From assembly GCA_903828455.1 (NCBI GenBank), contig CAIKMJ010000066.1, forward strand, positions 37,324 through 101,323: a DNA stretch of 64,000 bases, given 5' to 3'. The stretch is from an uncultured Acidobacteriia bacterium. GTDB lineage: Bacteria > Acidobacteriota > Terriglobia > Bryobacterales > Bryobacteraceae. Below, piece after piece: positions 49,891 to 59,346 of this stretch. Below the pieces are notes generated by a model. That model made no database searches and was not told where the DNA came from. It saw nothing but the letters and a program-made list of their open reading frames with translations. Made by a program: the position numbers and the translations under genes. Numbering within the stretch: position 1 is the first letter of the stretch; every line of letters starts with the position of its first letter.

Positions 49891-52254
49891 CTAACGGCCC
49901 ACGGAGCGCAATACTTTTGCGGCCCAGGCGTCGGCCGCAGCGAGGTCGTCGCGCGCGGTCGCCGGGCTTCCGGCCTCAATCTCCCGCTGGGCGCGGGCGA
50001 GGCTGGAGTGCATGTTGCGAATGGCGTTCAGGATTTCCGGATTGAGGGACTGGCCGTTCTGCTCCAGAGTTTTTCGAACCGGATCGATGGTTTGTTCCGC
50101 AGTTTCGATCCGCGACGAGACGTTGACGACGCGATCTTCCAGATCCGCTCGTTCGGCGGGGGAGAGCCTGGGGGGCACAGCCGCGGCGACCGTCGATGGC
50201 GCGGGGGCAACAACGGCTGAGGAAACCTGCGGAAGCGCGCCCACGACGGAGGGGCGCGGCGCGGGAGCGGGCACGGGCTGCGGAACCACCGGCTTCGTGG
50301 CGGCCACGGGCGCCGCTTTGGGTGGCGCCGGAGCTGCCCGGGCGGGCGACGGGGGTGTCGGCAGAGGTGAAGGCTTTTCGGGCGGCGGCGCTGTGGCGAC
50401 CGGTTCGGCCGGGGCGTGGCTCTTATTAAAACTCACGAGGCGTTCGTTCACGCGCTGCAACCGCTCCTTCGCGGTGGCGTTGTCCGGATGCGCGGCGCAG
50501 ACTCCGCCGAGGACATCAGCCGCCTTGCGAAACGTTTCAGCTTCGGCCTGCGCCGCAGCCTCTGATGGCGTCGCCGAACCGGGAGAAGTTCCTGTCGCGG
50601 CGCGCAGCAGCGCCAGTTGCTGGTAGGCGTCGGCCAGTTCGATGCCCAGGTCCGCGTCGGGCGGCGAGGACGCGCGCATCTTGTCGAGGAAACGAACGCC
50701 GCGGTCGAGCAGCGCATCGCGTTCAGGGGACGGGCCGGTGTGGCTGGCGGCTGCCACCATGAAGTCAGTGGCGAAGGCGTGCTTCAACTGACGGATGTCT
50801 TCGGTGCGGGCCGCTGCAATTTTGGCCGCATCGTCGGTGGTGGCAGGCGGCGTATTCAGATCGGGCCGGGATTCGAGCTGATTGAGAAGATCCTGGAGGC
50901 GCGCCTGGCGAGCCGCAGCTTCTTGCTTCTGGATCTCCACTCTGCGCCACTGCCATGCGCCAAATCCTCCCAGCACCAAAAAGCCGGCGAGTACGGCAAT
51001 GGCAGTCCTCTTGCGGCGGATCAGCCGGAACGAACGACCGGTGACAGAATCGTGATGCGCGGTAACGGACTGCCCGTCGATAAAGTGCTGCAAATCGTCG
51101 GCGAATTCGAGCGACGACTGGTAGCGTTCCCTGGGATCGTACTTCATCGCCATCAAAATGATGCTGTCGAGGCCGCCCATCATGGCGCGGCGCAACTGCG
51201 CGGTGCTTTCCGGCGTGGCGCGCAGGTCTTCGCGAATGTTGGCGCTGGGCAATGGCGGGTCTTCGCGGGAGGCGAGGCCGGCGACTTTCGCATCCAGATC
51301 CGGATAAGGCGGGCGGCCGGTGACGAGGCGGTACAGGATGACGCCGAGCGAATAGATATCAGAAGTCTGCTGGAGTGTTGCGGCGCCCTGCAATTGTTCA
51401 GGGCTGGCGTATGTGGGCGTCATGGGGCGGCCCTGCGCGCTGGTGAGATCGCCGGAGGATAGCGAGACCGCTCCCACGACTTTGGCGATGCCGAAATCGA
51501 GCAGCTTGACGACCCCGTCGGAGGAGACGAGGATGTTGCCGGGCTTGAGATCGCGATGGACGATGAGGTTCTGGTGAAGATAGTGGACGGCGCGGCAGAC
51601 GTCCTGGAAGACTTTGAGGCGGCCGGTAAGGGAGAGTCGCTGCTGGTCGCAGTACTGATCGAGCGGCAGGCCTTCCACATACTCCATCACGTAGTAGGGC
51701 ATGCCGTTGGTGGCGTCGCCACCATCGAGAATGCGCGCGATGTTGGGGTGATCGAGTGCCGCGACAACCTGGCGCTCCTGCTTGAAGCGAAGTACGAATT
51801 CTTCGGTGACCTGATCGCGCAGAAGAAGCTTGAGGGCTACATTTTTGCGGAAGGCGCCGTCGTCGCGCACCGCGAGATACACGATGCCCATGCCACCACG
51901 GCCCAGTTCACGAATCAGCCGGTAATTGCCGATCGTTTGCTGCGGCGGGGGCGAGCCAGGCGGTATCAGGCTGGGCGGGAGCGCAGCGGGTTGCTTCAGA
52001 AATGAATCATCCGCGGACGGCCGGAGCATGGCGCGCAGTTCGGCGAGCATCGCGGCGTTGCCGGCGCATTTATCGGAGAGCCAGCTTTCGAGTTTGTCCG
52101 GCGCAATGGACTGAGCCTGATTGAAGAGCTCGCGGACACTGGTGAAGTTGGTAAAACCCGTGGATACGAGTGCGGCGCCACACTCTTCGCAGAAGCCGGC
52201 GTCGCCGGGCATCTGAGCACCGCACTGGTCGCAAAACTGGTTCGGGGGCGTCAT
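49891..52254 (-). CDS. Ser/Thr protein kinase with N-terminal zinc ribbon and membrane anchor
   Basis: 787 residues. Zinc ribbon at 8-28 (CDQCGAQMPGDAGFCEECG). Kinase domain ~100-380 with GRGGMGIVYLA (Gly loop), VALKLL (Lys), HRDLKPGNIL (catalytic Asp), DFGIAK. A single transmembrane helix (AIAVLAGFLVLGGFGAW) near 425 is followed by a coiled helical region, a Pro/Ala-rich stretch, and a C-terminal hairpin shared with three other operon proteins. PASTA or other sensor domains are absent. The start overlaps the WG gene by four bases, so the zinc-ribbon kinase and zinc-ribbon WG protein are made together. Confidence 0.92.
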   Translation of the reverse strand: MTPPNQFCDQCGAQMPGDAGFCEECGAALVSTGFTNFTSVRELFNQAQSIAPDKLESWLSDKCAGNAAMLAELRAMLRPSADDSFLKQPAALPPSLIPPGSPPPQQTIGNYRLIRELGRGGMGIVYLAVRDDGAFRKNVALKLLLRDQVTEEFVLRFKQERQVVAALDHPNIARILDGGDATNGMPYYVMEYVEGLPLDQYCDQQRLSLTGRLKVFQDVCRAVHYLHQNLIVHRDLKPGNILVSSDGVVKLLDFGIAKVVGAVSLSSGDLTSAQGRPMTPTYASPEQLQGAATLQQTSDIYSLGVILYRLVTGRPPYPDLDAKVAGLASREDPPLPSANIREDLRATPESTAQLRRAMMGGLDSIILMAMKYDPRERYQSSLEFADDLQHFIDGQSVTAHHDSVTGRSFRLIRRKRTAIAVLAGFLVLGGFGAWQWRRVEIQKQEAAARQARLQDLLNQLESRPDLNTPPATTDDAAKIAAARTEDIRQLKHAFATDFMVAAASHTGPSPERDALLDRGVRFLDKMRASSPPDADLGIELADAYQQLALLRAATGTSPGSATPSEAAAQAEAETFRKAADVLGGVCAAHPDNATAKERLQRVNERLVSFNKSHAPAEPVATAPPPEKPSPLPTPPSPARAAPAPPKAAPVAATKPVVPQPVPAPAPRPSVVGALPQVSSAVVAPAPSTVAAAVPPRLSPAERADLEDRVVNVSSRIETAEQTIDPVRKTLEQNGQSLNPEILNAIRNMHSSLARAQREIEAGSPATARDDLAAADAWAAKVLRSVGR

Positions 52255-53978
52255 TTGTTCCCTAACACTCCTCCAATCCGGGTGCCGGTTCGGGTGAAGT
52301 AGTCTACGTCGACAGGCAGGTTCTCGCGGGGTTGTATCGAGTGAGAATTGCGTGCCGCTTCGGCCGCCGAAGCACTGGTCAGGCAGGAGAACACGCCGTG
52401 GTTGTATTCATAGCAATTAGCTGTCGGGGGTTTGACCGGGAGTCCGTGGACGTCGAGAAAGTCCGGCGTCAGGGACTTATCGACCGAGGCCTTTCGCAGA
52501 CCGCTGACGAGTGGCCCGATCCGCTCATATTTTGGCTCAACGACAAAATGCCCCTGCGTGTCGATCAGCCCCCACTTTGCCTGATAGTTGACGCTCTTAC
52601 TCGCGCGGGCGAGTCCCTGCTCGAAGATTTGAAAATCGAAGACGCCGGGCAAGGGGATCTGTTTTGCATTCTTGTCGATGAGGACGAAATCGCGATTGTT
52701 CAATTTGACAAAGGCCCGACCGTCTGCGAAGTTGGACCATCCGGAATAACTTGCCGGAATGGCAAACTGCCCGGTTCGGTTGACGTAACCCGAAAGCCCT
52801 CCGACGCTGCTCTCCATCAGGCCCTCGGCAAATATTCGGCAGTCGTCGCTGCTCGCGGAAAATACCAGCTTGCCTCGGCCGTCGATCACCTGCCAATGTC
52901 CGTCCAGATTCACCTTGGCGAGCCCTTCGGAGAATGCGCAGGCGTGACTATATTGAATGGGGATGGATAAGTTTCCGTTTTTGTCGACGTAGCCGAACTT
53001 ATTGTTCAGTCCGACCGCTGCCATACCGCCGGAGAAGGCGCCGCATGATTGGTACGCGGCGGGGATCTTCATCTTGTGCTCCCTATCCATATAGCCGCAA
53101 AGAGTGCTGCCCTTCACCGGTCGCGCCGGGGCGAAGCCTTCGGTGAAATCCTGAAACGGCAAACCCGGCGGATCGATAGTCTTCCTGCCAAAGCGATCGA
53201 TCAGCATGACCGCGCCGGATTTGGGGTTGACCATGCTGATGCCCCAGGACTCGTCCGTTTGGGCACCTATAAAGAGCTGATCGTTGGTTTTGACTGTACT
53301 GTCAGTGATCAGCTCCGAATAGATCTCCGAGCCGGTTTCAGTTACGACCCTGATCTTATAACTGTTCTTGTCGGGCTGTTCCGTTAAGAAGAAGACTCCG
53401 TGATCATCAGCGTCGGTGGTTGCGGATGAGTGAAGGAATCCGAAGGCCGCCAGTCCCACCAATCCCAGCCCCGCAACAAGCGCAAGAATGAATTTTCCCT
53501 GAAATGGCGTTGGTCTCTGCCTGCCGCTTTCACCGGGTATGGTTCGCGCCGGAGTGGATGGACTCCGTTGTGCGACCCCCAATCGCGGGGGCATGCCGAG
53601 TGGCCGAAGTTTAGGCGGAAGACCGGCGGGCGGCCGTATTGCGTTGTGGAGCGGCGGTGGCGGGCCGGCGGGCAAAGCGATCTTCGGCCCGGGCGAGACG
53701 GGTGCGGGCGCCGGAGATTGTGGAACCGGCGGTTCCGATGTGCGCCTTGCCCCGACGGCAAAATTCCCGGCAGCAGCTGTCTCCATCGGCCCATCGGCCA
53801 TCAGGACGGTTTCTTCCAGCTCTGCCTGCACTTCCAGCTCTGCCTGCTCTTCCGGCGATGCCGACTTATCGGCGCCCACGACGGGCATGGGCTGCCGCTG
53901 TGCCTTCACCGGCGAACCGCACCCACGGCAAAATTTCGCTGTATCGGAAAGTTCTTTCGCGCAGTTCGTACAGGTCAT
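52251..53978 (-). CDS. WG-repeat protein with N-terminal zinc ribbon and membrane segment
   Basis: 575 residues. Zinc ribbon at 3-22 (CTNCAKELSDTAKFCRGCG), a disordered Pro-rich segment to ~165, one transmembrane helix (ILALVAGLGLVGLAAFGFLH), then about six WG-type repeats with signatures FGYVDKNGNLSIP, LSGYVNRTGQFAIP and KWGLIDTQGHFVVEP. WG repeats form beta-propeller-like or stacked surfaces used in protein binding. Likely a membrane-anchored partner of the adjacent kinase, perhaps a sensor or substrate. Confidence 0.87.
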   Translation of the reverse strand: MTCTNCAKELSDTAKFCRGCGSPVKAQRQPMPVVGADKSASPEEQAELEVQAELEETVLMADGPMETAAAGNFAVGARRTSEPPVPQSPAPAPVSPGPKIALPAGPPPPLHNAIRPPAGLPPKLRPLGMPPRLGVAQRSPSTPARTIPGESGRQRPTPFQGKFILALVAGLGLVGLAAFGFLHSSATTDADDHGVFFLTEQPDKNSYKIRVVTETGSEIYSELITDSTVKTNDQLFIGAQTDESWGISMVNPKSGAVMLIDRFGRKTIDPPGLPFQDFTEGFAPARPVKGSTLCGYMDREHKMKIPAAYQSCGAFSGGMAAVGLNNKFGYVDKNGNLSIPIQYSHACAFSEGLAKVNLDGHWQVIDGRGKLVFSASSDDCRIFAEGLMESSVGGLSGYVNRTGQFAIPASYSGWSNFADGRAFVKLNNRDFVLIDKNAKQIPLPGVFDFQIFEQGLARASKSVNYQAKWGLIDTQGHFVVEPKYERIGPLVSGLRKASVDKSLTPDFLDVHGLPVKPPTANCYEYNHGVFSCLTSASAAEAARNSHSIQPRENLPVDVDYFTRTGTRIGGVLGNK

Positions 53979-54005
53979 GACCGGGCTCCGCAGCTATCGG
54001 ACAAG

Positions 54006-54848
54006 TCAGCTCACGCCCGACAGGAGACGGCTGGCTTCATACTCGGCCCAGTCCGCGAAATGCCTTGCGCCGTCCCAGTCGCTTTGCGCGATTGCCGTGA
54101 GAGCGCCGTCCAGATAGGCATGCATCTTTTCGGCGGATTCGGCCTTCAGGGCGTCCAATGCGTTGCGTGCGCGCAGACGGTCGGCCTCAACCTGCGCGGA
54201 CTTCACGCTCTTCGCCACCGCGTTCACTCGGTCCTGAATCTCTCGGCCGGCATTGATGGCCGCCGGGGGCGGGGGCGGGGGCGGCGCTGCCGGCGGTAGT
54301 GGAGTGCCCGCGTAGCCTGCGGGTGCGGCGGCGAACGACTGCGGATGCGTCGCCACTTCATTCAACTTGCCGAACATGAGATTGGTGAAAAAATCCAGCC
54401 GACGAGTCACAATCACCACAATCATGGCTATCGGCGCCAGAACGATGGCAAGGAAGATCCAGTTATAGAGTTCGGATTGAGACGGCGCCAGCGTGATGAA
54501 CAGTACCTCATAGCCGCTGTAGGCCAGAGTCGCTACCAGCGCACATCCGGAGAGCAGAATCACACTGGCGATTTCACCCAGATGCGGACGCAGCGTCCGG
54601 ATGGCATCGTTCAGCGCGATGCAGAGCCGGATGATGAGGAAATATATGACTGTATCGAGGCTCGCCTTCATCAGGACCAACGGGGTCAGACCGAGGTCGC
54701 CAATTGTTCCGGCATTTTTAATCATCGGCAGCGAGGCGAGCACCAGTCGGAGAATGAAAAGCCCGAAGACCGGGATCAGCGTCGCGACAAATATCCTCGA
54801 AACGGTTTGTCCGAGACTGTCGCTTGTTTTCTGTGTATGGGGTGTCAT
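54006..54848 (-). CDS. Multi-helix membrane protein with conserved C-terminal hairpin
   Basis: 280 residues. Four transmembrane segments within residues ~18-150 (FVATLIPVFGLFILRLVLA, LDTVIYFLIIRLCIALN, VILLSGCALVATLAYSGY, WIFLAIVLAPIAMIVVIV), a proline-rich linker (PPAAPPPPPPPAA) and a C-terminal helical domain whose end (YLDGALTAIAQSDWDGA, then AEYEASRLL) matches the ends of three other operon proteins. Function unknown; an assembly part of the envelope complex is possible. Confidence 0.7.
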   Translation of the reverse strand: MTPHTQKTSDSLGQTVSRIFVATLIPVFGLFILRLVLASLPMIKNAGTIGDLGLTPLVLMKASLDTVIYFLIIRLCIALNDAIRTLRPHLGEIASVILLSGCALVATLAYSGYEVLFITLAPSQSELYNWIFLAIVLAPIAMIVVIVTRRLDFFTNLMFGKLNEVATHPQSFAAAPAGYAGTPLPPAAPPPPPPPAAINAGREIQDRVNAVAKSVKSAQVEADRLRARNALDALKAESAEKMHAYLDGALTAIAQSDWDGARHFADWAEYEASRLLSGVS

Positions 54849-54866
54849 ATGAGGTTTTCGCAGCTT

Positions 54867-55436
54867 TCAGCGGCCCGTTACGTTCATTACCTTCCCGGTC
54901 TCGTACTCGGCGCGTTCGATGTTCACCTTTGCCTCGTCCCACGCGCCAGTCTGAAGCGCTTCGGACGCCATTTCCAGATACAGCTGGATGTGGGCCTGAG
55001 CAGCCGACGTCTGAATATTCAGCTCCATACCCCTCGCCCGCAATCGCAGTCGAAGTGCTTCCGCTGACTGCCACGCCGTTGCCGACCGTGCTGCGACCGC
55101 GTCGTACCGGGAGCGCAGTTCTGCTGCCCGCAACCGATCGGAATCGGCGGGTTTGTCCCCGGCCGGTGCGCGCAACTGAAAGGGCACAGGGGCGATCAGC
55201 ACGGGCTGCGGCGGCCCGGCCGGTGATGCGCCCTCCTCAGACTGCGCAAGCGCGGGTGCGACGAAGCGCCGGTTTGCCCATCTGGCGGCGAGCCGAAGCT
55301 GAGGATCGCGCGACCATACCTCCCAGCCGGCTTGCCATGTATAAGTCTGCCGGGCGATTTCGCGGTTCGCTTCCTGTAGGCCCGCCGCAGTGGCCAACTG
55401 GCAGACACCACAGACACACAAATGTCTCCAATTCAC
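54867..55436 (-). CDS. Small helical protein with conserved C-terminal hairpin
   Basis: 189 residues from GTG 55436, next to the upstream stop. The N-terminal ~30 residues contain CVCGVCQLATAAG without a clear signal peptide. The C-terminal ~100 residues are helical and end with ALQTGAWDEAKVNIERAEYE, the hairpin shared with genes 54006, 55438 and 49891. No family recognised. Confidence 0.6.
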   Translation of the reverse strand: MNWRHLCVCGVCQLATAAGLQEANREIARQTYTWQAGWEVWSRDPQLRLAARWANRRFVAPALAQSEEGASPAGPPQPVLIAPVPFQLRAPAGDKPADSDRLRAAELRSRYDAVAARSATAWQSAEALRLRLRARGMELNIQTSAAQAHIQLYLEMASEALQTGAWDEAKVNIERAEYETGKVMNVTGR

Positions 55437-55437
55437 G

Positions 55438-55800
55438 TCAGTACCCTCCGATTTTGTTTGCGGACTGGTCGATCAGCGCCTCGGCCCGGGCGATCGACTG
55501 GCGAGCTGACGGGAAGTCCGTCTTGCGAAGTGCCGCCTCGCACTCGTCGAGTGCCGATTCGATGCGCGCCCGCAGCACGATCACGCCGGGATGCAGTAAG
55601 TTGCCGTGACCGCGCAATCGCCGGTCAACCGAATCGGCCAACTGGAAACCGGCAATCGCGCGGGTTGCCGCCTGCCCGAAGCGAGCGCTGAGCGCCCGCT
55701 CCTCCGTGTCCCCCGGACCGCCTGTTATCTGCGCGGGAGCAGCGCACGTTAACCCACCCATCAATGACAGCGACGCGGCTAGAATCTTCAACCGCCTCAT
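55438..55800 (-). CDS. Small exported protein with conserved C-terminal hairpin
   Basis: 120 residues. Signal peptide (ILAASLSLMGGLTCAAPAQ). The mature part is helical; its end (CEAALRKTDFPSARQSIARAEAL) matches the operon's shared hairpin. The stop lies two bases upstream of the next start. Periplasmic location is likely; role unknown. Confidence 0.65.
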   Translation of the reverse strand: MRRLKILAASLSLMGGLTCAAPAQITGGPGDTEERALSARFGQAATRAIAGFQLADSVDRRLRGHGNLLHPGVIVLRARIESALDECEAALRKTDFPSARQSIARAEALIDQSANKIGGY

Positions 55801-55802
55801 CG

Positions 55803-56768
55803 CTACTTCCTGACGACGTCGCCAACCACGGGCGCCGTCGCGCCGCTGTAGGTTCCCGTGGCGATTTTCTCGCGCACCACGGTCAATGTCAGCTGGCCAA
55901 TTGGCGTTGTCTGCACATCCAGCACCTCGCCGGTTGCGGGGTCTTTTATCTCGCGCCCCTTGTGAAACACGGTAAACGTCTGGCCCACCTGAAGACCCGC
56001 GCCGGAGCCTGCGTTGATCGTAAGACTCGCGCCATTCACGTCGGCCACACGGGCATCGATGTCAGCCGCCCGGTCCGTCGCTCCGCCGGATAGATTTACA
56101 CTACGGATCTGGACCGCCAGTTTGTCGACCGCGTCCATCGTAGCTTCGCCAATGATGGTCTCAGCGAAGTTGGAACTGGTCATATCGAAGGCGCCCCCCA
56201 TACCCACGAGACCCGCTACCAGAACAGCGCCGAAGCCCTTACTCGTCCGCTTGGACTCCCCACGAGCTTCGCCGCTGGCAACAACTTCGGACGTCTCTAC
56301 ATCGACAATCCGATAATTGAGAACTACGACCGCCTTGTTATCGCTTTGATAGCCGCCTGCCGCGCCCCCGGCTCCGGGTACGATGACGCCCACAACGCCG
56401 CTCTTTCTGCGGTCGTCCCGGCCGAAGACCACGATGTCGCCCATCAATGTGAGGTCCGCGCCCTTTATCTGGCCGATGCGCGCGCCCGAGCCTCGCTTGA
56501 CGCGGTTGCTCGCCGCGAAGTCCTGCTCGTTCATAATTTCATTCACCTTGCGCCGCTCCACGATGGTGAATCGCCCGTCCTGCTGGACCCGTTTCGTCAA
56601 CATGGCGTTGATTCCGATGCCGATGTTCTGCTCGGTTCCGAAGATTGCCTGCACTGCGGTCTTCACGGCGGAATAGTCGAAATTGTCAATAGAGAGCGTC
56701 TTTTTTTGTTGTCCGAAGGCCGCTGTCGCAGTGGCAGCAATCAGGAGCAATGCCGTTGTTATCTTCAT
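55803..56768 (-). CDS. CsgG/HfaB-family lipoprotein-like protein, copy 1
   Basis: 321 residues from ATG 56768, which starts a signal peptide (TALLLIAATATAAFG). The CsgG-like core has LTKRVQQDGRFTIVERRKVNEIMNEQ, GADLTLMGDIVVFG and VVVLNYRIVDVETSEVVASGEARGE. Members of this family form outer-membrane or periplasmic secretion-like channels (curli CsgG) or scaffold proteins (HfaB). The Lys-rich tail is short. It is 25 bp after the larger paralogue at 56794, so the pair is a tandem duplication. No curlin subunit gene is present here. Confidence 0.82.
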   Translation of the reverse strand: MKITTALLLIAATATAAFGQQKKTLSIDNFDYSAVKTAVQAIFGTEQNIGIGINAMLTKRVQQDGRFTIVERRKVNEIMNEQDFAASNRVKRGSGARIGQIKGADLTLMGDIVVFGRDDRRKSGVVGVIVPGAGGAAGGYQSDNKAVVVLNYRIVDVETSEVVASGEARGESKRTSKGFGAVLVAGLVGMGGAFDMTSSNFAETIIGEATMDAVDKLAVQIRSVNLSGGATDRAADIDARVADVNGASLTINAGSGAGLQVGQTFTVFHKGREIKDPATGEVLDVQTTPIGQLTLTVVREKIATGTYSGATAPVVGDVVRK

Positions 56769-56793
56769 GGATGTCCTCTTCCGGGCCGATTCG

Positions 56794-58260
56794 TTACTGC
56801 TGCGGCGGAAGCTTCTTCCGCGCGACATATTTGACTGCCGCCGGGGCGCCAGTGTAAGTGCCGGTGGCGATCTTGTCCCGAACCGAGTTCACTGTCATTT
56901 CACCGACCTTGGTTGTAATTCGGTCGAGTACTTCATTGGTAACCGGGTCTTTCACTTCCCGATCCACGCGCATGATTTCGAATATTTCCCCGGGATTGAC
57001 GCCGTCGCCGCTGCCCGCCGTGATCGTAATGCTGTTGCCGGAAATGTCGGCCACGAACGCCTCGACCTCCCGGACCGTCTTTTTCATATCCGCAGCCTGT
57101 TTGTTCAGGATTTCGGCGAGCTTGTTAACGCAGTCCTGAGTCGCTTCACCGACGATCGTTTCAGCAAAGTTGCTGCTGCTCATGTCGACCGCGGCCCCTG
57201 CGCCCGTACCGAGTGCCGCGCCAATCCCGGCCCAGTTCGTGCTGGTTCGTTTTGACTCGCCGCGAGCCTCGCCTGTTGCAATCACTTCGGTGGTTTCCGC
57301 GTCAATCAAACGGTAGTTGATGGCGACCACGAATTTTTCTTCTTTCTTGGACGCAGCTACCGCACCACACAACTTGCAGAATCCACCGACAAACGCCGCG
57401 CCGGCGCTTTTCTTCTTGTCGTCGTGGCCGAAGATCACGATGTCGCCGGCAATGATGGCATCCGCCCCGCTGATTCGGCCGATCCGTGCCCCGGTCCCCT
57501 GCTTATTCCGGTTGCTGGCGTTGTTGTCCTGCTCGGCCTCGACTTCTTTGACTTTTGTGCGATCGACGATCACAAGCTTGTCTCCCTGGTGGAGCCGGGT
57601 GACCATCATCGCCTGAATACCTTTACCGATGTTTTGTTGCGTGCCGAAGACGGTCTGGACGGCAGTCATTACGGCTGAATAGTCGAAAGGATCGACAATC
57701 ACGCGCTTCTTCAGCGCCCTCGCCGGTGGCTGCGCCCCGTCCGCGGCCGGCGCGGAAACAGTAGCCATGGCTGCCTCTCCGGATGAAGCATCACGCGCAG
57801 GCGCGGCGCCTGGCGCTGCAGCTTCGGGGAGCGTCTGCGGTACCGACCGGGGAGCGGCCGCCACAACCTCCGGGGCCGCCGCGGACTGCGCGCCCGGCAC
57901 GGTGCCCCCGGGATCCTGCATAACGCTCATCACGGTTTCCGACACGCCCGCCTGCTTTAGTCGTCCCATATCGGCAGGCGAAAGATTGACCGGCGTGTTC
58001 GCCTTCTGCAGGTCTTTAATGATGAAGGCCTCCGACATCCCGTTCTTCGCCATTTCGATTACCCGCTCGACCTGCGGACTGGTCTTCGGGGCAACAGGAG
58101 CTTTCGGGGCTGCGGGTTTTGCGACGGCCGGGGCCGCAGTTGCCGCGGGCGGAACAGTGGCCGTCTGCTTCGGTGCCGGCGCGGGCTGTGCTGGTGTCTG
58201 GCCGTTCCCGAGGCCGGCCATCCCAAGCATCGCGATTGTCAGTAGCTTCATTGGTTTCAT
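56794..58260 (-). CDS. CsgG/HfaB-family protein, copy 2, with long linker
   Basis: 488 residues. Signal peptide (LLTIAMLGMAGLGNG), then a Pro/Ala-rich linker with a short domain around VINL-type NTPVNLSPADMGRLKQAGVSE (resembling a Sel1/PHB-adjacent helix pair), another linker, and the CsgG core (VTRLHQGDKLVIVDRTKV, ADAIIAGDIVIFGHDD, VVAINYRLIDAETTEVIATGEARGE). It is closely related to copy 1 downstream. The duplication with one extended N-terminus suggests a hetero-oligomer. It starts 78 bp downstream of the sigma gene. Confidence 0.82.
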   Translation of the reverse strand: MKPMKLLTIAMLGMAGLGNGQTPAQPAPAPKQTATVPPAATAAPAVAKPAAPKAPVAPKTSPQVERVIEMAKNGMSEAFIIKDLQKANTPVNLSPADMGRLKQAGVSETVMSVMQDPGGTVPGAQSAAAPEVVAAAPRSVPQTLPEAAAPGAAPARDASSGEAAMATVSAPAADGAQPPARALKKRVIVDPFDYSAVMTAVQTVFGTQQNIGKGIQAMMVTRLHQGDKLVIVDRTKVKEVEAEQDNNASNRNKQGTGARIGRISGADAIIAGDIVIFGHDDKKKSAGAAFVGGFCKLCGAVAASKKEEKFVVAINYRLIDAETTEVIATGEARGESKRTSTNWAGIGAALGTGAGAAVDMSSSNFAETIVGEATQDCVNKLAEILNKQAADMKKTVREVEAFVADISGNSITITAGSGDGVNPGEIFEIMRVDREVKDPVTNEVLDRITTKVGEMTVNSVRDKIATGTYTGAPAAVKYVARKKLPPQQ

Positions 58261-58338
58261 ATGTATTTCTTTCCCACTTGTGTCAGCGGCACTCGTGTAC
58301 CCGATTGCTCAAACTTTCTGCAATTGGTTCTGGTTTAC

Positions 58339-58947
58339 TTACACCGCATTACTGGCAGGCATTCGATGGCGCAGCCAGGAACGAGCAAACTCCCAGTCGC
58401 GGCGCAGCCGGGGCACGTTAATTCCCATTACCAGCGCGGCCTCCTTATCAGTTAGTCCGCCGAAAAATTTCAATTCGACGACGCGCGCCGCTTCCGTATC
58501 TTTTTGGGCCAACAAATCGAGCAGCCGGTCAATCGTTTCGAATTCCAGTTCGCCGGTTTCGGCCGCAGCGCGCAACTCGACGTCGGAGAACTCGATCCGG
58601 ACTCCGAAGTTTCGTTTCGCGGCCCGCTTCTGGCGCGCGTAGTCGATAAGAACCTGCCGCATCTGTTTCGCGGCGATACCCAGAAAATGTGCGCGGCTTT
58701 CCCAGTCCACCGATGCCGGAGTCCATTCGTTCGAACTTTCTTTTCCGGGACGAAACAGGCGAAGAAATACTTCGTTGACAACTGCGGTTGGCTGCAGCGT
58801 GTGGCCGGGACGTTCCTGCGACATATAGCGTCGGGCGACCAGCTTCAGGTCGTCGTAAACCGCTTCCATCAGCCGCGAGGCGGAGCCATGGTCGCCTTGC
58901 CGCAGGGCCTGCAGCATGCCGGTCACGTTCTCGGCGCGTAAGACCAT
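58339..58947 (-). CDS. ECF-type sigma factor (TIGR02999 / ECF SigX6-like)
   Basis: 202 residues. Sigma region 2 (YDDLKLVARRYMSQERPGHTLQPTAVVNEVFLRL) and region 4 (VVELKFFGGLTDKEAALVMGI, RLRRDWEFARSWL) match the acidobacterial/planctomycete TIGR02999 group. It is the first gene of the nine-gene kinase/CsgG operon, so it may activate that operon. The perfect palindrome GTTACGTAAC (59077-59086) lies ~130 bp upstream. Confidence 0.9.
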   Translation of the reverse strand: MVLRAENVTGMLQALRQGDHGSASRLMEAVYDDLKLVARRYMSQERPGHTLQPTAVVNEVFLRLFRPGKESSNEWTPASVDWESRAHFLGIAAKQMRQVLIDYARQKRAAKRNFGVRIEFSDVELRAAAETGELEFETIDRLLDLLAQKDTEAARVVELKFFGGLTDKEAALVMGINVPRLRRDWEFARSWLRHRMPASNAV

Positions 58948-59346
58948 CGTTCAACCCCGCACCGACGGGATAGGCCACGTTCCGCGACTCCATGCGTACA
59001 TCGACAGCTCTCCTCTGTGAACTCCCGGGGCCGGGACGATCGACCCAGTATCGGGAAAAACATCACAAGTCCGGAAGTTACGTAACGTCTCGCGGTCAAC
59101 GCTACTGAACGTTACCTGTTTCGCGCGCCACAGTTCGACTGACCTCTTCATACAGCCTGTTCATGTCGTCAGCTGGCGGGCCATTACAGGGTCGAGAAAA
59201 AAATCCCTGCGCCCAGGCTGCCGGGAAAAGAATGCACAGGACAAATTTCTTGAGCAGCTTTCCTTCGATGTCACGCACCCACCAGCGACCGGACAACCGG
59301 TACTGCAGCCGGGTGCGAAGGCACGGCGGAAAGGAGAGCTACTCAA
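58948..59346. promoter_or_regulatory. Divergent control region with palindrome
   Basis: No convincing gene. It separates the minus-strand sigma/CsgG/kinase operon from the plus-strand CHAT operon. GTTACGTAAC at 59077-59086 is a perfect 10-bp palindrome, and AACGTTACC occurs nearby at 59108. It ends in GGAAAGGAG, the ribosome site of a 24-codon ORF. Confidence 0.4.
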
